Positions 26,598-36,208 of a stretch of 62,880 nt of DNA are shown one piece after another (the stretch's first letter is position 1; every line of letters starts with the position of its first letter). The position numbers and the translations under genes are program-made. The stretch covers positions 1-62,880 of the forward strand of contig NZ_JABSOE010000022.1 of the NCBI RefSeq assembly GCF_013618865.1, given 5' to 3'. The notes beneath the pieces were generated by a model. The model made no database searches and was not told the origin of the DNA. It worked only from the letters and a program-made list of their open reading frames with translations. The DNA is from Phocaeicola faecicola. Lineage in GTDB: Bacteria; Bacteroidota; Bacteroidia; Bacteroidales; Bacteroidaceae.

Positions 26598-28067
26598 TTA
26601 CAGGACGGGAGGAAGGAGGATGCGTTTTCCGAAATTGGCTTTTTGCGGAGTCGGCAGTTCTTCCATTATCGTCTTTCCGCTGCGGCTTGCAGGAGCATCC
26701 GGATATTTCTTGCCTGCACGTGTCAGGGCGACTTTCAGCATGGCTTCGTTTTCATCTCCCAACTGATAGGGCTGCATGGGATCGTCTTCTGCCTTGACGT
26801 TCGGCACCATTCCGTCGGGCATGCACGGAGTCTGGTCGGCTGCGTTTTTGTAGACACTTACCATTACGTACATTCCCCACTCCTGGATGGCGGGCGGCAC
26901 TTTATCGTAGGCGTCTTTGGCCGAAAGCATCCATCCGGTGCAGTACTTGCCATGCGATTGTTCACCGATGAGTTCCACATCCATGTAAGGCATAAGACCT
27001 CCCAGAAGGGCTTCTGAAGCCGATGCGGAATTCTTGGTAATGATTCCGTAAATTTTCTTCAGGCCGATGTTCGCGTCTTTGGTACTGATGTTCAGTCCTT
27101 CCTGCGGGTAGCTGTACTCTGTCTGGAAGCGGGTGATGTTGTCTTTTCCATGCTGCTTGAAATAGGCGGTCATCTCTTCGTTGAAGTCTTCTTTCTCAAA
27201 GATTTCGTGGCTGCTGACTGCGGCTTGCGGGGCGTACATGGACCCCATGGCGTTTTCTGTGATGACGTATCCTCCACCGTTGTAACGGAGGTCCAGGATG
27301 AGTTCCTGCACGCCTTCCGACTTGAATTTCTTGCTGATTTCCACCAGTTCGGGGATGGATTTCAGGTCGAAACTGCTGTATGCCAGGTAGCCTACCTTCT
27401 TTCCGTTGAACTCGAAGGTGCAATGATGAAGGACGGGGTTCTCGTACATTTTTACGGCCGTAAGCTGGACCGGCTTGCTTTTCGGCTTGAGCGATTTCGT
27501 ACTTGGGTCGATGGTGGCCAGGGAGAGTGTGATGGATGCGGAGTTGAACAGTTCCTGATAGTTGTCGGTACTCAGTTCTTTTCCGTTGATCTGGTAGATG
27601 AGGTCACCTCTCTTCAGTCCGGCCTTTGCTGCAGGGCTGTCCTTGTAGACGAAGGCAACGGGAGCAATGCACTGGTTGCTGCTGTCACTTACCCGGTAGA
27701 CGACTGGCTGGTAGCCGAAGGTGGTGGATACTCCTCCCACGTTTTCGGTAAACTGCTTCATGTCGTCGGTCAGCATGGTCCATTTGTCAATCAGGGTGTT
27801 TTCTTTGTGATACCGGATTTCCGATACGGTCTTTATCGGATCCGTATTGGTGTTCGGGTCCAGTCGTGCAAGGTCACCCGCCACTTCTTTGTTCCAGTAA
27901 TAATAGTTCTGCAGGATTTCACCGGCAAACAGGTTGGCGTAATACATCTCATCGGTTGTGCTTCTTTCAGTTTGTGGTGCAGGAGGATCCTGGTCTGAAC
28001 AACCGGAGAAAAGGCTGCCTGCCAATACCAGACAGGCCAGCTTCCATGTGAAGTTGATCTTTTTCAT
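26598..28067 (-). CDS. S41-family lipoprotein protease with PDZ domain
   Basis: The 489-residue protein has a lipoprotein signal (LAGSLFSGC, Cys23), an N-terminal helical region, a PDZ domain at about 105-205 (DSPAAKAGLKRGDLIYQING) and a C-terminal tail-specific protease domain. VGYLAYSSFD, LILDLRYNGGG and ITKNSASASEALLGGL (Ser region 347-351) with the likely general base Lys374 in GEQSHGK define the S41 serine/lysine peptidase. It is expected to face the periplasm or cell surface and degrade proteins with exposed C-termini. It has its own promoter and no obvious partner gene. Confidence 0.9.
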   Translation of the reverse strand: MKKINFTWKLACLVLAGSLFSGCSDQDPPAPQTERSTTDEMYYANLFAGEILQNYYYWNKEVAGDLARLDPNTNTDPIKTVSEIRYHKENTLIDKWTMLTDDMKQFTENVGGVSTTFGYQPVVYRVSDSSNQCIAPVAFVYKDSPAAKAGLKRGDLIYQINGKELSTDNYQELFNSASITLSLATIDPSTKSLKPKSKPVQLTAVKMYENPVLHHCTFEFNGKKVGYLAYSSFDLKSIPELVEISKKFKSEGVQELILDLRYNGGGYVITENAMGSMYAPQAAVSSHEIFEKEDFNEEMTAYFKQHGKDNITRFQTEYSYPQEGLNISTKDANIGLKKIYGIITKNSASASEALLGGLMPYMDVELIGEQSHGKYCTGWMLSAKDAYDKVPPAIQEWGMYVMVSVYKNAADQTPCMPDGMVPNVKAEDDPMQPYQLGDENEAMLKVALTRAGKKYPDAPASRSGKTIMEELPTPQKANFGKRILLPPVL

Positions 28068-28098
28068 AATGATAAATAGTTAGTTAAGTGTTACGCTG

Positions 28099-28106
28099 CA
28101 AATATA
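28099..28106 (-). promoter_or_regulatory. -7 promoter box of the S41 protease gene
   Basis: On the minus strand TATATTTG matches the consensus, with a leader of about 25 bases; ATTTGC about 23 bases upstream is a possible -33. Confidence 0.65.
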
Positions 28107-28172
28107 TGAATTCTTATGTAAAATCCATGCAAATGAATGCATATTTTTTGCATATAACGAAAAATTATATCA

Positions 28173-29549
28173 TTATGACAACTGTTGGCAGCAGTTTATT
28201 TGATTTTTTTTCAGGATTTTGGGAAACTGCCAGACAAAAATGAGGGTGCAGCAGATGGCCGCCGTGGCGTCGGAGATTCCTTCTGCGGCATATATTCCCG
28301 TAACTTCCATGAAATGTGGCAGGATGAGCGCCAGGGGAACCAGCAGAATGACCTTTCGCAGCAGGGCGATGAATACGGATACTTTGGCTTGTCCCAGGGC
28401 GACAAACATGTTCTGACAGGCACGCTGGAGACCGAAGATGGTCATTCCTCCCAAAAATATGGGCATCGCACGACTGACGGTTTCAATGAGTTGAGGGTCG
28501 CTGGTAAAGATGGAGGCAACCAGGGACGGGAACAGAATCATGAAGGTGACCAGCAGGAAGTTGAAGAGGAACATGACGGTAAGTACAATCTTGAAGCATT
28601 CCTTGACGCGAGAGACACTGCCGTGTCCGTAGTTGTAGCTGACAACGGGGACAAAGCCTTGGGCAAAACCGGTGAGGGGAACACTGACGATGAGCATGGC
28701 GCTTTGCATGATGGCCAGGGCACTGACGTGGATGTCTCCGAATGTCTTCAGGCTGCTGTTGAGGACGAAGCCTACCAGGCTTTCTGTGCTGGCCATGATG
28801 AAGGGAGAGATGCCCAGTGCCAGTACGGAGAGAATGATTCCTTTATGGGGTTTCATGTATTTGCGTTCCAGGGGCAGTGAGGCACGTGGTGAGGTGAGAA
28901 AGCGGAGCACCCAGATGGCACTGCAGGCTTGTGACAGGATGGTTGCCAGTGCGGCGCCTTTTACTCCCATGCCGAAAGTGAAGATGAACAGCGGGTCGAG
29001 CAGGATGTTCAGTATGGCACCGATGAGTACCGAATACATGGCAATGGCTGGTCGGCCCTGGGTGTTGATGAAGGGGTTCAGTCCGACGGACAACTCTACG
29101 AACAGGGTACCTGCCAGGTAAATGGAGAGGTAGTCGGTGGCATATCCGATGGTACGCTCGGAGGCACCGATGGCATACAGGATCGGCTCCATGAACGTAT
29201 AGACGGTCAGTGAGGTCAGAAGGGTGAAGCAGACCAGCATGAGGAAGCCGTTGCCCAATATCTCACCGGCCCGGCGGCGGTTGTCCTGCCCGAGTGCGAT
29301 GGCTGCCAGTGGGGCACCTCCTCCGCCTACGATGGCCGAGAAAGACGAGATCAGGATGATGACCGAACCGGTGACTCCGATACCGGCGAGGGCATCGGTT
29401 CCGATGTCTGGAATGTGACCGATGTAGATGCGGTCTACCAGGTTGTAAAGCAGGTTTACCAGTTGTGCCATGACGGCGGGCAGTGCCATCCGGAATACCA
29501 GCGGTAGCATCCGGTCGGTACCTAATCGGGCTTCGTAGGAATTGTTCAT
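28173..29549 (-). CDS. MATE-family multidrug efflux protein
   Basis: This 458-residue inner membrane protein has twelve hydrophobic segments in two halves, as in Na+- or H+-coupled MATE exporters. The N-terminal LPLVFRMALPAVMAQLVNLLYNLVDRIYIGH is the typical first helix with the conserved LYNLVDRIYIG motif, and QGFVPVVSYNYGHG near residue 285 is the second-half equivalent. The start at 29549 (MNNSYEARLGTDRML) is favoured over an upstream Met. It stands alone on the minus strand beside miaA. The substrate is not predictable. Confidence 0.92.
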   Translation of the reverse strand: MNNSYEARLGTDRMLPLVFRMALPAVMAQLVNLLYNLVDRIYIGHIPDIGTDALAGIGVTGSVIILISSFSAIVGGGGAPLAAIALGQDNRRRAGEILGNGFLMLVCFTLLTSLTVYTFMEPILYAIGASERTIGYATDYLSIYLAGTLFVELSVGLNPFINTQGRPAIAMYSVLIGAILNILLDPLFIFTFGMGVKGAALATILSQACSAIWVLRFLTSPRASLPLERKYMKPHKGIILSVLALGISPFIMASTESLVGFVLNSSLKTFGDIHVSALAIMQSAMLIVSVPLTGFAQGFVPVVSYNYGHGSVSRVKECFKIVLTVMFLFNFLLVTFMILFPSLVASIFTSDPQLIETVSRAMPIFLGGMTIFGLQRACQNMFVALGQAKVSVFIALLRKVILLVPLALILPHFMEVTGIYAAEGISDATAAICCTLIFVWQFPKILKKNQINCCQQLS

Positions 29550-29680
29550 CGTTTGTTGCTGTTTTAAAAGGTCGTGCAAAGGTAATCATTTATCGGTATT
29601 GTCGGTCGGTTCTGCAGGGAGTGTTTTATCCCGGACAAATAAAAACAGGTATAGTTTATAGGGATGTGTCTAAAAAAACA

Positions 29681-29688
29681 TATCTTTG
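29681..29688 (+). promoter_or_regulatory. -7 promoter box of miaA
   Basis: TATCTTTG is a perfect -7 box, about 33 bases before the ATG at 29722. Confidence 0.65.
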
Positions 29689-29721
29689 TAAACAGAACTT
29701 ATGGATGAGTGAAGACGTAAA

Positions 29722-30648
29722 ATGATGAACTATGAACTGATTACGATACTGGGTCCTACGGCTTCAGGAAAGACGCCGCTGGCTGCAGCCCTTGCGGCTC
29801 GTCTGCAGACGGAGATTATCAGTGGTGACAGCCGGCAGATTTACCGTCGCATGGACTTGGGTACCGGTAAGGACTTGGCCGATTATACGGTGGGCGGTTA
29901 TCGGGTGCCTTATCACCTGATTGACATCGCCGAACCGGGATATAAATATAATGTGTTTGAATTTCAGCGGGATTTTCTGGAGGCTTTCCGGCAGATACGT
30001 GAGAAGGGCAAACTTCCCATCCTTTGCGGGGGAACCGGCATGTATCTGGAGTCGGTGCTCAAAGGGTATCGGCTGATGCCGGTGCCGGAGAATCCGGAAC
30101 TGAGGGCAGAACTGGAGGAGAAGAGCCTGCCGGAACTGACCGAAATGCTGAAACAATATAAGAAACTGCATAATTCGACCGATGTGGATACGGTGAAGCG
30201 GGCCATCCGTGCCATCGAGATTGAGGAGTATTATCTCCAGCATCCGGTGGCCGAACGGGAGTTCCCCGAAATCCATAGTCTGGTCATCGGAGTGGATATC
30301 AACAGGGAGCTTCGCCGGGAAAAGATTTCCAGACGACTGAAGCAGCGCCTGGAGGAAGGTATGGTGGAGGAGGTGCGTGCCTTGCTGGCAGAGGGTATCG
30401 CTCCCGAAGACCTGATTTACTACGGTCTGGAATACAAATACCTGACGCTGTATGTGACCGGTGAACTGACCTTCGATGAGATGTACCGTCAGCTGGAGAT
30501 TGCGATTCATCAGTTTGCGAAGCGCCAGATGACCTGGTTCCGCGGAATGGAACGCCGCGGTATTCCGATTCACTGGATTGAAGCGGCTGCACCGGTGGAT
30601 GAAAAGGTGGAGCAGATCCTGAGCCTGCTGAATGCGGAGGAGAAATGA
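29722..30648 (+). CDS. miaA: tRNA dimethylallyltransferase
   Basis: The enzyme adds a dimethylallyl group to A37 of tRNAs reading codons that start with U. The 308-residue protein has the P-loop GPTASGKT at residues 11-18, the catalytic SGDSRQIYRRMDLGTGK segment, LCGGTGMYLESVLKG and a C-terminal RQMTWFRGMERRGIPIHWIE. Two ATG codons in a row make the start uncertain by one residue. It is followed by a lipid kinase and kdsA on the same strand. Confidence 0.95.
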   Translation: MMNYELITILGPTASGKTPLAAALAARLQTEIISGDSRQIYRRMDLGTGKDLADYTVGGYRVPYHLIDIAEPGYKYNVFEFQRDFLEAFRQIREKGKLPILCGGTGMYLESVLKGYRLMPVPENPELRAELEEKSLPELTEMLKQYKKLHNSTDVDTVKRAIRAIEIEEYYLQHPVAEREFPEIHSLVIGVDINRELRREKISRRLKQRLEEGMVEEVRALLAEGIAPEDLIYYGLEYKYLTLYVTGELTFDEMYRQLEIAIHQFAKRQMTWFRGMERRGIPIHWIEAAAPVDEKVEQILSLLNAEEK

Positions 30649-30732
30649 GAGAGTATAGGTGCTTGCGAAGGCATGCGGTATTTGCCGGAGGTCCTCGGAG
30701 CCTGATAATAATAATTCAAAAATAACTGGAGT

Positions 30733-31665
30733 ATGGCAGTAGAACCAACCCGTTGGGGAGTGATTTATAATCCGAAAGCCGGAAGCCGGAAGGCGCAGAA
30801 GCGCTGGAAGGAGATACGTGACTATATGGAGGAACGTAAGGTCCAGTTCGATTATGTCCAGTCGGAGGGATTCGGATCCATAGAGCGTCTGGCAAGGACA
30901 ATGGCGAATAACGGCTATCGTACGATTGTGGTGGTAGGCGGTGATGGCGCGATCAATGAAGCGGTGAACGGCATCATGCATTCGGAAGTGGAGGATAAGC
31001 GGGACATTGCATTGGGGATTATTCCTAATGGAATCGGAAACGATTTTGCCCGGTACTGGGGACTGGATTCGGATGACTACAAAGGGGCGGTGGATGTGCT
31101 GATCAATCGCAGGCTGCGTAGAATTGATGTGGGAAACTTCTGTTATACGGAGGAGAACCGTACGATTTGCCGGCACTTTGTCAATGCGGTTTACATTGGA
31201 CTGGGGGCGAGGATTGTGCGGATTACCGACGGTACGCGCCGTTTCTGGGGAATTCCGCTGCTGTCGTATCTTTCCTCCTTGATTCTGGTGGCCTTTGAGC
31301 GGAAGCTGCACCGGATGCACCTGAAGGTGAACGATGAACACATCCGGGGAAACCTGATTGCGGTGGCCATCGGCAGTTGCCGGGGTTATGGACTGACTCC
31401 CAGTGCGGTGCCTTATAACGGGTGGCTGGATGTGTCATTGATCTACCGGCCGGAATTGAAACAGTTGATTTCGGGTCTGTGGATGCTGCAGCAGGGAAGG
31501 TTGCTGAACCATAAGATTGTGAAGCCTTACCGGACGCGTAAGGTGAAGATCATGCGTGCGCAGAATGCGGAAATCAGCCTCGACGGACGTATATGGGGCG
31601 ACAAGCATTTCCCGATAGAGGTGACCATCGACCTGGAAGCATTGACGCTGATCATTCCTAATTGA
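30733..31665 (+). CDS. Diacylglycerol kinase-family lipid kinase
   Basis: The 310-residue protein is of the DAGK/YegS catalytic family: WGVIYNPKAGSRKAQKRWKEI at the N-terminus, VVGGDGAINEAVNGIM (the GGDG ATP-binding motif near 74-77) and LGIIPNGIGNDFARYWGLD (PxGTxND-like, here PNGIGND). It would phosphorylate a lipid such as diacylglycerol or a sphingolipid base; Bacteroides make sphingolipids, so either is possible. No membrane segment is present. It lies between miaA and kdsA, a lipopolysaccharide gene. Confidence 0.88.
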   Translation: MAVEPTRWGVIYNPKAGSRKAQKRWKEIRDYMEERKVQFDYVQSEGFGSIERLARTMANNGYRTIVVVGGDGAINEAVNGIMHSEVEDKRDIALGIIPNGIGNDFARYWGLDSDDYKGAVDVLINRRLRRIDVGNFCYTEENRTICRHFVNAVYIGLGARIVRITDGTRRFWGIPLLSYLSSLILVAFERKLHRMHLKVNDEHIRGNLIAVAIGSCRGYGLTPSAVPYNGWLDVSLIYRPELKQLISGLWMLQQGRLLNHKIVKPYRTRKVKIMRAQNAEISLDGRIWGDKHFPIEVTIDLEALTLIIPN

Positions 31666-31700
31666 AAATACAAATTTGAATATACAGATAATAAACAGTT

Positions 31701-32510
31701 ATGATACAAACAATTGCGGATTTAACGAAAACAGATAATTTTTTCCTGCTGGCCGGCCCTTGTGTCATTGAGGGCGAAGACATGGCGCTGCGGATTGCGG
31801 AACGAATCGTGAAAATTACCGACCGGCTGAATATTCCTTATGTATTCAAGGGGTCATACCGTAAGGCCAACCGTTCTCGTCTGGATTCCTTTACCGGAAT
31901 CGGAGATGAGAAGGCACTGAAGGTGCTTGCGAAGGTGCGCCGGGAGTTCGATGTGCCGGTGGTGACTGATATTCATGCGGCTTATGAGGCGGCAATGGCT
32001 GCTCAGTATGTGGATGTGCTGCAGATTCCTGCTTTTCTCTGCCGTCAGACCGACTTGCTGGTTGCTGCTGCCCGTACCGGAAAAATCGTGAACATTAAGA
32101 AAGGACAGTTCTTGTCTCCGGGGGCCATGCGTTTTGCGGCGGACAAGGTGGTGGAAGCCGGTAATGACCAGGTGATGCTTACCGAACGGGGAACTACCTT
32201 CGGATATCAGGACCTGATTGTGGACTATCGGGGAATCCCTGAAATGCGCAGTTTCGGACATCCGGTGATTCTGGACGTGACTCATTCGCTGCAGCAGCCC
32301 AACCAGACATCCGGAGTGACCGGAGGCATGCCGCAACTGATTGAGACGGTTGCCAAGGCGGGAGTGGCTGTCGGTGTGGACGGACTCTTCCTGGAAACCC
32401 ATGAAGATCCTTCGGTAGCGAAAAGTGACGGGGCAAACATGCTGAAACTGGATTTGCTGGAAGACCTCCTCGTAAAACTGGTGCGCATCCGTCAGAGTAT
32501 AATCGGCTGA
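31701..32510 (+). CDS. kdsA: 3-deoxy-8-phosphooctulonate synthase (KDO-8-P synthase)
   Basis: KdsA condenses arabinose 5-phosphate and phosphoenolpyruvate for the inner core of lipopolysaccharide. The 269-residue sequence contains FFLLAGPCVIEGED, YVFKGSYRKANRSRLDSFTG, VVTDIHAAYEA, QIPAFLCRQTDLL, NIKKGQFLSPG, TERGTTFGYQDLIVD and the DVTHSLQQPNQTSGVTGG ending motif, all typical. The Asn in YRKAN (instead of Cys at the metal site) fits the metal-independent class. It follows the lipid kinase gene by 35 bases. Confidence 0.97.
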   Translation: MIQTIADLTKTDNFFLLAGPCVIEGEDMALRIAERIVKITDRLNIPYVFKGSYRKANRSRLDSFTGIGDEKALKVLAKVRREFDVPVVTDIHAAYEAAMAAQYVDVLQIPAFLCRQTDLLVAAARTGKIVNIKKGQFLSPGAMRFAADKVVEAGNDQVMLTERGTTFGYQDLIVDYRGIPEMRSFGHPVILDVTHSLQQPNQTSGVTGGMPQLIETVAKAGVAVGVDGLFLETHEDPSVAKSDGANMLKLDLLEDLLVKLVRIRQSIIG

Positions 32511-32564
32511 ACGGAGCAGGAGCATAGAATCTGAGAAAGACCATCAGATTCTTTGGATATTCTT

Positions 32565-32594
32565 TTTGTTTGTGTGGATAAAAGAATATCTTTG
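32565..32594 (+). promoter_or_regulatory. Promoter of serS
   Basis: TTTG (32565-32568) and TATCTTTG (32587-32594), 18 bases apart. The leader is about 33 bases. Confidence 0.75.
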
Positions 32595-32633
32595 CACACC
32601 GAAATAAATAAAGGGATACAAAAATAACAAGAT

Positions 32634-33908
32634 ATGCTTACTATAAAACAAATTACAGAAAATACCGAAAAGGTTATCAGTGGATTGGAAAAGAAGCACT
32701 TCGCCAATGCTAAGGAAGCCATTGCACAGGTGCTCGAGTTGAACGACAAACGTCGTAACGCACAGAATCAGTTGGATAAGAACCTGGCTGAAATCAATGC
32801 TACTTCGAAGACCATCGGTATGCTGATGAAGGAAGGCAAGAAGGAAGAGGCAGAGGCTGCCAAGGCTCGCGTGGCTGAAATCAAGGAAGTGAGCAAGACT
32901 TTGCAGGCCGAAATGGACCAGGCTGCCGAAGACATGCAGAACGTACTCTATACCATTCCTAACGTACCTTATGATGAAGTACCGGAAGGCAGCTGTGCCG
33001 AAGACAATCTGGTAGTGAAGATGGGAGGTATGGAAACCGAACTGCCGAAGGATGCGCTTCCACATTGGGAATTGGCAAAAAAATACGATTTGATAGATTT
33101 CGACCTGGGTGTGAAGATCACAGGTGCCGGTTTCCCGGTATATAAAGGCAAGGGTGCCCGTCTGCAGCGTGCACTGATTAATTTCTTCCTGGACGAAGCA
33201 CGTGCTGCGGGTTACGAAGAAATCATGCCTCCTACAGTGGTGAATGCCGCTTCCGGATACGGTACAGGTCAGTTGCCTGACAAGGAAGGTCAGATGTATC
33301 ACTGCAATCTGGATGATTTGTATCTGATTCCTACTGCTGAAGTTCCTGTAACTAACATCTACCGTGATGTGATTCTGGATGAAAAGCAGTTGCCGATCAA
33401 GAATTGTGCCTATACACAGTGCTTCCGTCGTGAAGCCGGTTCTTACGGTAAGGATGTGCGCGGTCTGAACCGTCTGCATGAATTCTCTAAAGTGGAACTG
33501 GTACGTATCGACAAACCGGAACATTCCAAACAGTCTCACCAGGAAATGCTGGATCACGTAGAAGGCTTGTTGCAGAAACTGGAATTGCCTTACCGCATCC
33601 TGCGTCTGTGTGGAGGTGATATGAGTTTCACTGCCGCTATCTGCTATGACTTCGAAGTATATTCTGAAGCACAGAAGCTCTGGTTGGAAGTAAGTTCTGT
33701 ATCTAACTTCGATACTTACCAGGCTAACCGTCTGAAATGCCGCTACCGTAACGCAGACAAGAAGACTGAACTGTGTCACACACTGAACGGTTCGGCTTTG
33801 GCTCTTCCGAGAATCGTAGCTGCATTGCTGGAAAACAACCAGACTCCGGAAGGTATCCGTATTCCGAAGGCATTGGTTCCGTATTGCGGATTCGATATCA
33901 TTGACTGA
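32634..33908 (+). CDS. serS: Seryl-tRNA synthetase
   Basis: This 424-residue class II synthetase charges tRNA-Ser. The N-terminal coiled-coil arm (about 1-110, rich in K, E and A) that grips the tRNA long variable arm is clear. The catalytic core has motif 2 (CFRREAGSYGKDVRGLNRLHEFSKVE) and motif 3 (LNGSALALPRIVAALLENNQ), and ends at VPYCGFDII. The gene uses codons typical of well-expressed genes. It has its own promoter and is followed by a double hairpin region against uvrB. Confidence 0.98.
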   Translation: MLTIKQITENTEKVISGLEKKHFANAKEAIAQVLELNDKRRNAQNQLDKNLAEINATSKTIGMLMKEGKKEEAEAAKARVAEIKEVSKTLQAEMDQAAEDMQNVLYTIPNVPYDEVPEGSCAEDNLVVKMGGMETELPKDALPHWELAKKYDLIDFDLGVKITGAGFPVYKGKGARLQRALINFFLDEARAAGYEEIMPPTVVNAASGYGTGQLPDKEGQMYHCNLDDLYLIPTAEVPVTNIYRDVILDEKQLPIKNCAYTQCFRREAGSYGKDVRGLNRLHEFSKVELVRIDKPEHSKQSHQEMLDHVEGLLQKLELPYRILRLCGGDMSFTAAICYDFEVYSEAQKLWLEVSSVSNFDTYQANRLKCRYRNADKKTELCHTLNGSALALPRIVAALLENNQTPEGIRIPKALVPYCGFDIID

Positions 33909-33936
33909 TAGTAAATTACTCTTAGATGATAAAAAT

Positions 33937-33963
33937 CAGGGCCTGCCACTGTGGCAGGCCCTG
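33937..33963 (-). terminator. Terminator serving uvrB (minus strand)
   Basis: A 13-bp GC-rich stem, CAGGGCCTGCCAC with GTGGCAGGCCCTG, has A residues on its left flank, giving a T run on the minus strand. Confidence 0.6.
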
Positions 33964-33972
33964 TCTGTATAG

Positions 33973-34012
33973 AAATCACAGTCGCCCACGCGGGCCACTG
34001 TGATTTTTTTTC
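33973..34012 (+). terminator. Second hairpin, terminator for serS
   Basis: AAATCACAGT (33973-33982) pairs with ACTGTGATTT (33997-34006), inner GCCC/GGGC, followed by a T run. Confidence 0.8.
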
Positions 34013-36037
34013 TTATGCTTTGGTCTTCAGCAAGTCTTCCAGACGCAGCAACTCATCGCGGTATTGTGCCGCTTCGATGAATTCCAGTTTCTTGGCAGCT
34101 TCCTGCATCAGCTTCCGGGTACGCTCGATGCTCTTCTGCAACTGCTCCTTGCTCATGTAGCTGATAACCGGATCGGCAGCCACCACGGTCGGTTCCGTAT
34201 ATGCCTGGTAAGCCTTTGCATCGGTCTTTTCCGCAGGTCCGGTTTCCGTAGCCAGCAGGCTGTTCCGGTTTTTCTTGACCTGTCGGGGCGTAATGCCATG
34301 CTGCAGGTTGTAATTCATCTGCTTCTCCCTTCGGCGGTTGGTCTCGTCAATGGTCTGCTGCATGCTGTCGGTAATCTTGTCTGCATACATGATTACCTTT
34401 CCATTTACGTTTCGTGCCGCTCGTCCTGCAGTCTGTGTCAGTGAACGGTGCGAACGGAGGAAGCCTTCCTTGTCCGCATCCAGGATGGCCACGAGGGAAA
34501 CCTCCGGCAAATCCAGTCCTTCACGCAGCAGGTTGACCCCAACCAATACGTTAAAGACGCCTTCGCGCAGTTCCTCCATGATCTTGACACGCTCCAGAGT
34601 CTCTACGTCACTGTGAATGTACGTGGTACGGATGTTGTGCCGCAGCAGGTACTCCGTCAGTTCTTCGGCCATACGCTTGGTAAGTGTAGTAACCAGCGTA
34701 CGTTCTTCCGCTTCGATGCGCTGCTGGATTTCCTCCATCAAGTCGTCAATCTGGTTGAGGCTGGGACGTACTTCAATCACCGGATCCAGCAGACCGGTCG
34801 GACGGATTACCTGTTCCACAATGACTCCTTCACTCTGAATCAGTTCGTAGTCGGCCGGTGTCGCACTGACATAGATGACCTGCTTGGCCAGTTCCTCAAA
34901 CTCCTCGAACTTGAGCGGACGGTTGTCCATGGCTGCCGGCAGACGGAACCCGTATTCCACCAGATTCTCCTTTCGGGCACGGTCGCCTCCGTACATGGCA
35001 CGGATCTGCGGTACACTGACATGACTTTCATCGATGACAATCAGGAAATCCTCCGGGAAGAAATCCAGCAGACTGTAGGGGCGTGTACCCGCTTCTCTGC
35101 CGTCGAAATACCGGGAATAGTTCTCGATACCCGAACAATGTCCCAGTTCGCGCAGCATCTCCATATCGTAAGTCACCCGTTCGTACAGTCGCTTGGCCTC
35201 ATACGGCTTACCGATTTCCTCAAAATGAGCCACCTGCTTGGTCAGGTCATCCTCAATCTGATGAATCGCCCGGAGCGTACTCTCCTTGGTTGTCATGAAC
35301 AGGTTGGCCGGGTAAATCTTGTACTCTTCAAAACTGCCTACCCGGGTGCCCGATACCGGATCGATTTCCTCGATGGCATCGATTTCATCGTCCCAGAACA
35401 TGACACGCAGGATGTGGTCCGTATAGGCCAGGTAAATGTCAACCGTATCTCCCTTCACCCGGAAGTTTCCCCGGTTCAGTTCGATGTCATTTCTCACGTA
35501 CAGACTGTCGACCAGGTGCCGCAGGAACACATTTCGGTCCAGCAGTTTCCCTTTCTTGATGTCAATTACGTTGTTGTAAAAATCTGCGGGATTTCCCATA
35601 CCGTAGATGCATGAAACCGAAGACACCACAATGACGTCTTTTCTTCCTGAGAGCAGGGCAGAAGTCGCGGCCAGACGCAGCTTGTCTATCTCGTCATTGA
35701 TGGAAAGGTCCTTTTCGATATACGTATCAGTCGACGGAAGATAGGCTTCCGGCTGATAATAATCGTAGTAGGAAACATAATACTCGACTGCATTATTGGG
35801 AAAGAAATTCTTGAATTCACTGTACAACTGTGCGGCCAGGGTTTTGTTATGGCTCAGGATCAGCGTCGGCTTGTTGACATTCTTGATGACATTGGCAATG
35901 GTGAAAGTCTTTCCGGAACCGGTTACCCCCAGCAATGTCTGTGCCGGCGCTCCCGAGAGCACGCCCTGGGTGAGCTGTGCAATCGCTTCCGGCTGGTCGC
36001 CCGTCGGCTGGTAGTCTGAGATAAGTTCAAATTTCAT
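34013..36037 (-). CDS. uvrB: UvrABC nucleotide excision repair subunit B
   Basis: UvrB is the damage-verifying helicase-like subunit of nucleotide excision repair. The 674-residue protein has Walker A GVTGSGKT at 37-44, the beta-hairpin region around residues 90-120 (YYVSYYDYYQPEAYLPSTDTYIEKD), DEIDKLR, later helicase motifs (VGVNLLREGLDLPEVSLVAILDADKEGFLRS; TQTAGRAARN) and a C-terminal UVR domain (SIERTRKLMQEAAKKLEFIEAAQYRDEL). Family length is normal. It is convergent with serS and divergent from bamD. Confidence 0.98.
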   Translation of the reverse strand: MKFELISDYQPTGDQPEAIAQLTQGVLSGAPAQTLLGVTGSGKTFTIANVIKNVNKPTLILSHNKTLAAQLYSEFKNFFPNNAVEYYVSYYDYYQPEAYLPSTDTYIEKDLSINDEIDKLRLAATSALLSGRKDVIVVSSVSCIYGMGNPADFYNNVIDIKKGKLLDRNVFLRHLVDSLYVRNDIELNRGNFRVKGDTVDIYLAYTDHILRVMFWDDEIDAIEEIDPVSGTRVGSFEEYKIYPANLFMTTKESTLRAIHQIEDDLTKQVAHFEEIGKPYEAKRLYERVTYDMEMLRELGHCSGIENYSRYFDGREAGTRPYSLLDFFPEDFLIVIDESHVSVPQIRAMYGGDRARKENLVEYGFRLPAAMDNRPLKFEEFEELAKQVIYVSATPADYELIQSEGVIVEQVIRPTGLLDPVIEVRPSLNQIDDLMEEIQQRIEAEERTLVTTLTKRMAEELTEYLLRHNIRTTYIHSDVETLERVKIMEELREGVFNVLVGVNLLREGLDLPEVSLVAILDADKEGFLRSHRSLTQTAGRAARNVNGKVIMYADKITDSMQQTIDETNRRREKQMNYNLQHGITPRQVKKNRNSLLATETGPAEKTDAKAYQAYTEPTVVAADPVISYMSKEQLQKSIERTRKLMQEAAKKLEFIEAAQYRDELLRLEDLLKTKA

Positions 36038-36158
36038 AAAATCGGTTGCATGGTTGGTTTTGTTCCGGTAAAATTACACAATATTTTCATGGCGCCGCCT
36101 CCCGTGAAACGCTATTTTAAAGGAGTAAGTGATTTTTAAATTAAAAAGTGTTCACTTA

Positions 36159-36189
36159 TTGCATTATTCATTGGAAAAGAGTAATTTTG
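36159..36189 (+). promoter_or_regulatory. Promoter of bamD
   Basis: TTGC (from 36159) and TAATTTTG (36182-36189) lie 20 bases apart, about 20 bases before the start at 36209. Confidence 0.75.
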
Positions 36190-36208
36190 CGCAACTATAT
36201 CGATTAAT

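Noticed and set aside
29764..31341. Open frame of 525 codons on the minus strand
   Set aside because: It lies entirely opposite miaA and the lipid kinase gene, both of which have clear motifs; composition is that of an antisense shadow.
32544..33779. Open frame of 411 codons opposite serS
   Set aside because: The serS protein is complete and in a conserved codon pattern; the antisense frame has no family signal.
34448..35614. Open frame of 388 codons opposite uvrB
   Set aside because: uvrB is full length with all its motifs, so this frame is a shadow.
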